This document shows, in pieces, positions 20,794 to 27,761 of a stretch of DNA of 27,761 bases. The first letter of the stretch is position 1; every line of letters starts with the position of its first letter. The stretch comes from a virus, in IMG/VR virus record IMGVR_UViG_3300042294_000282, positions 1 through 27,761 of that record; one strand, 5' to 3'. The notes below the pieces were generated by a model that saw only the letters and a list, made by a program, of their open reading frames with translations, was not told where the DNA came from and made no database searches. Made by a program: the position numbers and the translations under genes.

Positions 20794-23700
20794 TTAAATC
20801 ACCACCGGGTCGTTTGGAAAGTATCGGTTATAGAAATCACTAAACTCAGGTGACTCAGCACCAAGTTGGGTAACAAACTTATCCCAAAGTTCTGCTAAAT
20901 CATCATTAGTATTTGCATCTAATGAGCGTGAACCGCCCATTTGGTCGCGCTGTAACAATGCTTGACCAATCTTTTTACGAGCATCTAAATACAAAGCAAC
21001 AGCCTTTACAACTGGTCGGTCACCATTTTGGGTCATCCATGCTTTGTTTTGAAGCGCTTGTTCAAGAACATCAGCACGCTTCATGTACTTGCCACGGTCA
21101 GGCGACATGTACGCTGCATACCAGTCAGGGTTGTTTTGCCCCATGTAATCAAGCCATTGGCGCTTAGCATTATTGTACTGCTCTAGCAATGGGTCACGAT
21201 TACTACCGATACCGTTCTGAATTTTGAAGGCATCAATAACATCTTGTATTTTGCGATACTCAGTCCAGCCACGCTTTAGGTTAGCATCTCTAATAAGTTC
21301 TGCTGGGTTACGGTTCTGACGGTAGGTGTTAGCCGAACCGGGGTATGAACCTGTGCGGTATTGCCATTGGTAAGCAGCCTGTGAGAAGTCATACTGACCA
21401 TCAAAGTCATTAGCAAGCCATCCCATAAGTTCAGGCTCACCCTTTGCTTCTGCTGTTGCCATTAGACCGCTGAATTTACGAAGGTTACGAACGGTATCTA
21501 GGTTGGCTTCAAGTCCACCGGGGTTCTTAGAAAGAGATACTGTGGCTTCAAAGAAGTCAGGATACATCTCAAAGAACTTAGCCTCTGCTTCGCCGGGTTC
21601 TGTGTATTGATTTTGGAACTGGCGGAAAGTCTGTTGGTAGAAATCTACATCAGGTGAAATAGCAAATGGTGCAGAGATGGCAGACAAAGAACGAAGCATG
21701 TAGAACTTGTTTACCTTGCTGGTAACTTCCTCTACTGTTGGTGGTTCTTGTCGCTTACCTGTGTTGTAGTTGTATGTTTCATAACGCAACATTTGATTAA
21801 AGGTACGAACATACATCTCATCTTTAGACCATAAGGTTTTAAGACGGCGTACTGTGCTAGGTAAGAAAATGTCGCTTGCGTTAGTAGGCATACCTGCTGG
21901 GAATAGCGGTTTAAACGCTTCCTCAAATTCAGGGCGTTGGCGCAAGATTAAATAAGTTGGGAATACTGCGTAAGGACCAAAGCCCGGATTTCCTGCTTGA
22001 CCTTGTGTAATAACATCAAGGCTTGATAGAGGAATACGAACTTGTTTAAACGCGTTCTCAGCAACTTCTTGCCACTCACCCGGCAATGCTTTGATAAAAG
22101 CATCAGGAACTTGAACTACAAGATTAGCCATGCCATCTCCGCTAAGTTGTTTAGCATCAGTAACACGGTTACCTTCTTGGTCAACCACTAATTGTCCATT
22201 AACAATTTGGGCAATAGTTCTAGCAGCGGTAGTTACAACTTGTGGGTTTTCGGCAACAATGCCACCCCAACGCATAAGAGTATTCTCATAGGCTGCATAG
22301 AACGGGAATAACAAGCGCATTACTTGGCTTGATGATGCACCAGTTCTACGAACGATTGTAAACAAAGTGCGCTCTACTTCACGGCGGGCTTCCTCACGGG
22401 CAGCACGCTCAGCACGGCGAATTTCATCACCTGTAAGTTTGTCTGTTCCTCTAGCCTGTGCAATCCCATCAATGTTCTTTTTAACATTTTCTTGATAAAC
22501 AACATTTACCAATGGGTGACGAGCAAAAGTATCCTCAGGAAGTGAACCCAAGAAACGCATTACACGGCGGTTAATCAAGTCAACCACACGCTCTTGGTCA
22601 CGGTATTCCTTACTTGTAGTTACAAGCAAACCGTTAATCTCAGGTAAGTTCTCAGGTTGTGCGCCAAAACGGTTAAGTAAAAAGACTTCTACATCTCCAC
22701 CAGTTAATGGCTTGCCATCCTCTTTAGCAGCACTAAGCATAAGCGCTGTATCCTCATCAGGGATGTAAGTCTTAACTGCATTACGAGTATCACTAATTCT
22801 TGTTAGTAGATAGTCGTTTAGTTCACCACGCTTTAGTTCGCCAAATCCAAGACCTTTGCCCGGAACTGTGTAAGTGTTATTTGCCCACTTACGACCTTCA
22901 AGGCTTCTAGTCATCCAACCTAAAATTTCATCATTGCTGTCGCCATCAAGAACACGGCGCACTACTGGGTCCATAGCACCCGTTTCAGGGTCGCGGAAGT
23001 GTAGGTTTAATACACCAGCCCATGCTTCAAAGTATCGTGGGTCGCCCGGTTTAACTGGTCGCATTGACCTAGAACCCGGACCTGCAAGGAACGCCATTTG
23101 CTGGCTTCCAATGATGCTACCCCAAGTTTGTTCAGATGATGTACGAGCAAGCATCCATGATGCGTTCTCAAATACTTCATCAACTTCGTAAGAGTGTCCA
23201 CCTGCTTCGTGAGTAAATGTTCCATAGCCAACTTTTGATTTAACAGACATTTGTTCTGCTTGACCAATACGAGCGTTTAAACGACCCATAAGGTCATCAA
23301 GTTGAGCATTTACTTCTGCGTATGAACGACCAATGTTTGCAGCAGCATCCTCTACGCCATTGTTAATCATGGCAAGCAGGCTCTCATCATCATAGTAAGG
23401 AGAAACTGCTGGGCGAGTACGGCGTGACTTTTCTTTACGGCGTAACATTGTGCGAGCAAGACGGCGTTCTTTAGTATCTTGTAATGGTTGGGCAATGTCT
23501 AATGCAGCATCTGCTTCTGCTTGTGCTGCTTCAATTTGAGCGCGAGTTAACTTAGTAACTTCACGACCACGACCTGCTTCACCAACTGCCTCAGGTAGAA
23601 TAATGTGTGAAACTCCACCTGCACGGCGGTCATCTCCTACAACTGCACGACCAAAATTGTTTTCACGAAGGTATTTGTATAAAGGTGAGTTTTGGTCTTG

Positions 23701-26700
23701 CCAACCCTTACTCTTTACCCAAGCACGCCAAACCTTTACATCTCCACCAAATACTTCTTTACGAACATCCAATGGGATGTCTGACCATTTAGTGAGATAA
23801 AGTGCTTCGCCATAAGCACGAACAGGAACTACGCTTCCACCATCACGGCGAACACGGAATACTGCACGCTCTAATTCTTTAGGATTAAGGTTGCGTATTC
23901 TATCCTCATCAACCTTAACAAAACCTTTACTTGTGCCTTTACGAAGTTCAACAATGTTTCCAGCACGGGATGCGCCAATCATGTCTGACTTCATACGCGC
24001 TGCTGCTGTAATTAACTTTTCAGGGTATGGCTTACGAACAGGGCGTGGGTCATAACCCCACTCAAACCAAGAGTTACCATCAGTAAAAATGTCGCCTGCA
24101 CGGACTTTCATTTCGTCAATGCGAAAAGCCTCATCACCAAAACGACCCTTACCATGAAGGTCAGCGTATTCACGAAGTGGTGTTACCCAGTCACCAACAT
24201 TGATGCCAGCGGGTGCATCCTTTGGTACTGCACGATAAATCGTAATTGTACGATTTGGATTACCCTTAAAATCTTGAATAAGTGCTGCAACCTTTTTATC
24301 AAGGTTACGCCAATCAGGACCACCAACACCGTAAATACGAACAGCATCAGGAGAATAAACATCCTCAGGGTAAATCCGAGCCATGTTATCTAGTGATGCA
24401 CCAAATTCGCGGTCAGGTGCTGTGTGTGCGCCACGGTATCCAGCGGTAAATGTTGACTGCGGATGGCGCTGTGGACCTTTACGAGTTACAACTCTTAGTG
24501 GAACTGGGCGACCAGTTTCTGAGATGTAGCGTTCTAGCCCAAAAGTAAATTCTTGTGATGCATAACGGTCAGCAATTCCTGCTGATGGTGTAGCAGATAA
24601 CGGTCTTGTTGGGTCAAAAGCAAACTCATCTGCTGCTGAACCATGATACAAAGTAACTGCTTCTGCTTCTGCCAAGGCTGAACGAAGTCTTGTAAGTTCT
24701 TTAGGTAGCACAATCGCTGCTGCTTCCTCAACACCAACTAGATTGCCTTTAGCCTTTTCAGCAGCAATGTAATTAGCAATTAGGCGCTCGCCACCACGCT
24801 CAATGTCTGCCATGCGTGTACGGATTTCTCCTGCAAGACCCTTACGAGAAAGGTCAAGACCACGAAGCATGTCTTGAAGTTTTGCAACTTCATTACGCAA
24901 AACATTGATGTCGTCTTTACGACCTGCTAAAACTTCAACATTATCAATAAGGCGAGTAAATCCTGCCTTACGATTGTTTAAAAATCTCTTTACAGCCTCA
25001 GGTCCACCAACCGCAGCAGCGGATGGTAGAGCAAAAGCCTTAGCCATCATAGATAGTTGTGCTTCTGTAAGGTTACGAACTGTATAACCTAAGCGCATAA
25101 GAACAGATGTCTTGAAAATGTCGTTAACATTATCAAGGGTGTTCATAAACTTTTGTCCACGAACGGCAATTTCCGTTGGGTCAATACCTGAAAGGATGCT
25201 TGGTAGCACTCTTTCGTATGAGTCAATACCGTTCTTTAGTCGGCGTAAGTCCATTGCAATAACAATGTTTGCAGACTCACGCTCTAACTGTGGAAACTTA
25301 GCAATTACTGGACCGTTCTCTGTAAAGATAGACAAGAAGCCACGGTCTTTGTGTTCTTTTAATGTCTTAGCACGGCGGTAATCAAAAATTGCATAAAGTT
25401 TTTCAATCTGCTGTTGGCTCATGTTTGGGGCAATAATTCCCAAAGCATCTTTTTCTGCCAACTTAATAATGTTTAAACGCTCACCTTCGGTGGCTGCTGC
25501 AAGATACTGGTCAGCATAAACGCCAGCCTTAGTTGCAAATGTTCCACCTGATAGTTCAACGGCTTCACGCAAAAATGCGTTCATCTCCACATAGGAGTCA
25601 GCATCATTGACTTGGAATACACCGCTTGGGCGAAACTTAGTAAAAAATTCTGATTTGCCCTTCATGTAATTAACAACCATAACGGCTGGATGAAGGCTTG
25701 TCTTTTGTATCATTGTAATTTCAGGGTCAGCAAAAGTCTTTGCTAACTTCTCTGCTTGCTTTCTTGCATAACCTGAAAGTGGTCCACGGGCAAAAGTTCC
25801 ACCACGGAACTCATTACCACCAGTAGAAACTTTTTCTAGTGCAATACGGAAACGGTCATCCTCTTTAACAAGAGTATCTAAATAAGTTCCAACTGCACGG
25901 TTGTATTCAGGGTTAACAATTAAATCACCATCAAGTTGTCCGTTTAGTGCTTCACGATAAGGCTTTGGGACATCTGTTAGATTATCAAGAACAAGTGCTG
26001 CTTCATCATCAACCTTTGCGATTGATGCCATTGCTTGCTTGTCTAATCCCATTACTGCACGGAAGGTATCAACAACTTCTTGGTCAGTAGTTGCACGACC
26101 AAATAAATAAGCCATAGCGTCAGGATGTGTAACACGCTTTTTAGACCAGTATCCATACTGACCTTTAGCATCAGTTTGTGCAAGGAACTTAATGTCCTCA
26201 ACTGCACGACCTTCGCCTTGAAGCGCACGACCTAATAGGTCATCCATGCCTTCTTTAGTCATTGCAAAATTACCAAAAACTTTACGAGTTAAAGAACCCG
26301 GAAGTGCTGCAACACCTGTTCTGCCTGCACCTTCTAGTGCGGTTACCATTGGCGCACGGGCTGCAATAGTTAAACCTTTACCTGCAAACCCAGCAAAGAA
26401 CAATGGGTCAATAGTCATAGATGAAGTAAAGTCAACAGAACCGCTAGCAAACTTACCAATGAACTGGTCGTTAAATGCTGCTTCTCTGTCCTCAGGATTA
26501 AATAAATCAAATCCTGCTGCTAAAAATTTTAAATTACGGTCAGTAAAATCATGGAACCAACCTGAGTTTTCTGCTGCGTTCTTGCCCTGACCAAACAAAG
26601 ATAGGGCAACTTGACCCATAGAAATTTCATCTTTGTTTTCGGCTACGCGCTGTTGGTATTGTTCGTATGTTTCACCGGGATTTTTGTATCGGTTATACAT

Positions 26701-26970
26701 AAAAGGAAGTTCAAGTCCTTTTTGTACAACTGCTTCACGGGCTTGACCACCTAATTCATAAGATGCTTCGCCAAGCGCAAAGAGTCCCTTAACTGCACCA
26801 CGAACTGGCGTAGTTCCGACTTTAACAACACCTTTGGCAACATTAACGGCATCTACATACCATGGGTCATCATTTGACCCTGATGTAGCAATGTCGTGAA
26901 CTAAGCCCGGTATGCCTGTAAAATTAACAACGCCTTTGGCAATGTCGCCAATACGGTTATACCAAGCCAT
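20794..26970 (-). CDS. Giant polyvalent internal protein with ADP-ribosyltransferase-like segments
   Basis: This 2058-residue protein fills a fifth of the window. Two stretches look like ADP-ribosyltransferase folds. One is at about 773-880 (YHGSA, then ATPSAGIADRYAS). The other is at about 905-975 (TIYRAVP, GDWVTPLREYADLHG, KVRAGDIFTDGNSWFEWGYD), with R913 and E970 as likely NAD-site residues; it matches the ART domain of phage polyvalent proteins. A later part (FTIVRRTGASSSQVMRLLFP) and the helical C-terminus resemble large polyvalent protein-associated regions. Residues 1-200 include hydrophobic segments. Such proteins are packed in the capsid, enter the cell with DNA and modify host targets. 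It starts as TAATG with the upstream gene. Confidence 0.8.
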   Translation of the reverse strand: MAWYNRIGDIAKGVVNFTGIPGLVHDIATSGSNDDPWYVDAVNVAKGVVKVGTTPVRGAVKGLFALGEASYELGGQAREAVVQKGLELPFMYNRYKNPGETYEQYQQRVAENKDEISMGQVALSLFGQGKNAAENSGWFHDFTDRNLKFLAAGFDLFNPEDREAAFNDQFIGKFASGSVDFTSSMTIDPLFFAGFAGKGLTIAARAPMVTALEGAGRTGVAALPGSLTRKVFGNFAMTKEGMDDLLGRALQGEGRAVEDIKFLAQTDAKGQYGYWSKKRVTHPDAMAYLFGRATTDQEVVDTFRAVMGLDKQAMASIAKVDDEAALVLDNLTDVPKPYREALNGQLDGDLIVNPEYNRAVGTYLDTLVKEDDRFRIALEKVSTGGNEFRGGTFARGPLSGYARKQAEKLAKTFADPEITMIQKTSLHPAVMVVNYMKGKSEFFTKFRPSGVFQVNDADSYVEMNAFLREAVELSGGTFATKAGVYADQYLAAATEGERLNIIKLAEKDALGIIAPNMSQQQIEKLYAIFDYRRAKTLKEHKDRGFLSIFTENGPVIAKFPQLERESANIVIAMDLRRLKNGIDSYERVLPSILSGIDPTEIAVRGQKFMNTLDNVNDIFKTSVLMRLGYTVRNLTEAQLSMMAKAFALPSAAAVGGPEAVKRFLNNRKAGFTRLIDNVEVLAGRKDDINVLRNEVAKLQDMLRGLDLSRKGLAGEIRTRMADIERGGERLIANYIAAEKAKGNLVGVEEAAAIVLPKELTRLRSALAEAEAVTLYHGSAADEFAFDPTRPLSATPSAGIADRYASQEFTFGLERYISETGRPVPLRVVTRKGPQRHPQSTFTAGYRGAHTAPDREFGASLDNMARIYPEDVYSPDAVRIYGVGGPDWRNLDKKVAALIQDFKGNPNRTITIYRAVPKDAPAGINVGDWVTPLREYADLHGKGRFGDEAFRIDEMKVRAGDIFTDGNSWFEWGYDPRPVRKPYPEKLITAAARMKSDMIGASRAGNIVELRKGTSKGFVKVDEDRIRNLNPKELERAVFRVRRDGGSVVPVRAYGEALYLTKWSDIPLDVRKEVFGGDVKVWRAWVKSKGWQDQNSPLYKYLRENNFGRAVVGDDRRAGGVSHIILPEAVGEAGRGREVTKLTRAQIEAAQAEADAALDIAQPLQDTKERRLARTMLRRKEKSRRTRPAVSPYYDDESLLAMINNGVEDAAANIGRSYAEVNAQLDDLMGRLNARIGQAEQMSVKSKVGYGTFTHEAGGHSYEVDEVFENASWMLARTSSEQTWGSIIGSQQMAFLAGPGSRSMRPVKPGDPRYFEAWAGVLNLHFRDPETGAMDPVVRRVLDGDSNDEILGWMTRSLEGRKWANNTYTVPGKGLGFGELKRGELNDYLLTRISDTRNAVKTYIPDEDTALMLSAAKEDGKPLTGGDVEVFLLNRFGAQPENLPEINGLLVTTSKEYRDQERVVDLINRRVMRFLGSLPEDTFARHPLVNVVYQENVKKNIDGIAQARGTDKLTGDEIRRAERAAREEARREVERTLFTIVRRTGASSSQVMRLLFPFYAAYENTLMRWGGIVAENPQVVTTAARTIAQIVNGQLVVDQEGNRVTDAKQLSGDGMANLVVQVPDAFIKALPGEWQEVAENAFKQVRIPLSSLDVITQGQAGNPGFGPYAVFPTYLILRQRPEFEEAFKPLFPAGMPTNASDIFLPSTVRRLKTLWSKDEMYVRTFNQMLRYETYNYNTGKRQEPPTVEEVTSKVNKFYMLRSLSAISAPFAISPDVDFYQQTFRQFQNQYTEPGEAEAKFFEMYPDFFEATVSLSKNPGGLEANLDTVRNLRKFSGLMATAEAKGEPELMGWLANDFDGQYDFSQAAYQWQYRTGSYPGSANTYRQNRNPAELIRDANLKRGWTEYRKIQDVIDAFKIQNGIGSNRDPLLEQYNNAKRQWLDYMGQNNPDWYAAYMSPDRGKYMKRADVLEQALQNKAWMTQNGDRPVVKAVALYLDARKKIGQALLQRDQMGGSRSLDANTNDDLAELWDKFVTQLGAESPEFSDFYNRYFPNDPVVI

Positions 26971-27443
26971 TAAACTTGACTCCGTAAATAGCGATAGAAG
27001 TTACGCATAGCGTTTGATGCGTTTGGTGACTCAGCAATGCGTGCATAGACTGGCAACACAGCCATAAGTCTTGCAACATCCTCAGAGTTCTGAGCAGCAA
27101 TCATTGCTGGGGAAGTTAATACTTCCGGACCTGCACCAGCACCTGATGGGATACCAGTAGTAACTGGTTCCTCAGGGTATTGAGTTGGTTGGTCTAAAGG
27201 TGTAACTGGTTTAGCATAACCTGCTAAGGCAGAACCTTGATTTAATGGTAAAGATGCAGGGGCGGACTGTCCATTACTCATGGGTGCTTGGGTTTGAAGT
27301 TCATAGAAATCTTGTCCCTCACCATAAGCCATGCCTGCTGCGTATCGCGCAGGTTGTCCATCCGTTCTTTGAGAGAGCGCACCGGGTCCTGAAACTGGTG
27401 CAGGGTTGGTCGGTTTCCTGTATCCACCGCGCTGGTCTGCCAT
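26970..27443 (-). CDS. Pro/Gly/Ala-rich hypothetical protein
   Basis: This 157-residue protein is low in complexity and rich in Pro, Gly, Gln and Ala for the first 110 residues, then ends in an amphipathic helical part with RLMAVLPVYARIAESPN and AMRNFYRYLRSQ. It may be a linker or packaging partner for the giant protein that follows. AGCAGGAT lies five bases before the ATG at 27443. Its stop overlaps the next start. No family is recognised. Confidence 0.65.
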   Translation of the reverse strand: MADQRGGYRKPTNPAPVSGPGALSQRTDGQPARYAAGMAYGEGQDFYELQTQAPMSNGQSAPASLPLNQGSALAGYAKPVTPLDQPTQYPEEPVTTGIPSGAGAGPEVLTSPAMIAAQNSEDVARLMAVLPVYARIAESPNASNAMRNFYRYLRSQV

Positions 27444-27500
27444 TTTATCCTGCTTTCATTTCGCTTTAAGAGCGTATCTAAAGTGCATCTTTTAAATTTA

Positions 27501-27529
27501 TGAGTAGTTTTTTTTAAACAGCGTACTCA
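27501..27529 (-). other. Intergenic inverted repeat with degenerate octamer
   Basis: TGAGTA (27501-27506) and TACTCA (27524-27529) flank a 17-base loop containing GTTTTTTTTAAAC, a stretched form of the GTTTAAAC octamer. The layout matches the TGAGCA/TGCTCA terminator at 7709-7731. It sits in the 105-base gap between the 53-residue and 157-residue genes; apart from this repeat I see no promoter I can support there. Confidence 0.5.
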
Positions 27530-27548
27530 GGCTGCATCAATGAAGTTC

Positions 27549-27710
27549 TTACTTGTTCTTGGAACCGCGGGTTCCCTTTGGTTGCTTGCTAAGAAAAACC
27601 ATACCGCCTTTAGGATTGCCCTTTTTTGGAGTGCCATCTACGCGTGGCTTTTGTACATTAGCCTTACCTGCTGAACCTTGGTTCGCTGGCTTCTTGCTGT
27701 ATCCCTTCAT
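27549..27710 (-). CDS. Small Lys/Gly-rich basic protein
   Basis: This 53-residue protein has about 13 Lys and no acidic stretch: MKGYSKKPANQGSAGK, then KPRVDGTPKKGNPKGGMVF and a basic end. A strong AAAGGGGGTG ribosome site lies upstream of the ATG at 27710. It resembles the basic proteins of the 13.1-14.1 kb row in composition, though not in sequence as far as I can tell. A nucleic-acid-binding or virion-packed role is inferred. Confidence 0.68.
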   Translation of the reverse strand: MKGYSKKPANQGSAGKANVQKPRVDGTPKKGNPKGGMVFLSKQPKGTRGSKNK

Positions 27711-27723
27711 TTATTCACCCCCT

Positions 27724-27761
27724 TTACGCTGGTACTCGCCGAATTAGGCTAGCCTGTAAAT
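27724..27761 (-). CDS. Possible end of an upstream gene (partial)
   Basis: One frame is open from the window edge (first full codon at 27759) to a TAA at 27724-27726 and would end LQASLIRRVPA. The stop sits just before the ribosome site of the next gene, as expected in this tightly packed genome. It is only 11 codons, so its identity cannot be judged; the portal or another head gene would be expected here. Confidence 0.3.
   Translation of the reverse strand, partial: LQASLIRRVPA

Larger units (their letters stand above)
84..25478. repeat. Dispersed palindrome family GTTTAAAC, 20 copies
   Basis: Exact copies start at 84, 484, 743, 1686, 3409, 4415, 5539, 7715, 12011, 12928, 14032, 14458, 15066, 15356, 18932, 19280, 21909, 22044, 23275 and 25471. 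Sixteen lie inside genes, three between genes and one over a stop codon. Roughly one copy is expected at this length and base composition. Copies differing only at an end base are far rarer: I found six (5105, 7670, 12416, 14134, 24976, 27512). The role is unknown. Confidence 0.85.

Overview
This window is part of the genome of a tailed double-stranded DNA phage (Caudoviricetes), most likely with a short-tailed podovirus-like particle. It carries a major capsid protein of the N4-gp56 type, a set of very large internal (ejection) proteins and several fibre or adhesin genes, but no tape-measure, sheath or long-tail genes. The host is probably a moderate-GC aquatic actinobacterium. The support is indirect: a small membrane protein of a type I associate with actinophages, an HslV/proteasome-like protease, an FmdB-like zinc ribbon, and small basic proteins I recall from aquatic phages. 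A lipoprotein gene leaves a diderm host possible. Terminase, portal and DNA polymerase are not visible and probably lie outside the window.

Almost everything is read from the minus strand, so the functional order runs from high to low coordinates. From 27.7 to 17.2 kb: a small Lys/Gly-rich protein, a Pro-rich protein, a 2058-residue polyvalent internal protein with ADP-ribosyltransferase-like segments, and three further candidate ejection proteins (210, 498 and 501 residues). From 17.1 to 14.2 kb: candidate scaffold, major capsid protein, two small proteins and an HslV-like Ntn hydrolase. From 14.2 to 13.1 kb: six tiny genes, most of them strongly basic, joined by TAATG or short overlaps. From 13.1 to 5.7 kb: a connector/adaptor candidate, a repeat-rich tail fibre, a small beta protein, an Fn3 plus polyglycine adhesin, a fibre-associated protein and a beta-rich tail protein. 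From 5.7 to 4.4 kb: a compressed lysis block (coiled-coil membrane protein, lipoprotein, holin candidates and an M15-type endolysin).

At 3.9 to 4.3 kb two small zinc-ribbon genes run on the plus strand and converge on the lysis block at a bidirectional terminator. The 143-bp gap upstream of them is the divergent control region for a leftward replication/recombination operon: Cas4-like nuclease, zinc-finger protein, RecA/DnaB-type ATPase, a protein of unknown function, a glycosyltransferase, a PD-(D/E)XK resolvase-like nuclease and the zinc-finger end of a DnaG-type primase, cut by the window edge.

The most unusual signal is not a gene. The 8-bp palindrome GTTTAAAC occurs 20 times by my count, where roughly one copy is expected. 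Inside genes it is used at 16 of the 18 places where the protein sequence would allow it, so it looks maintained at the DNA level. Intergenic copies sit in the loops of RNA-hairpin-like structures.
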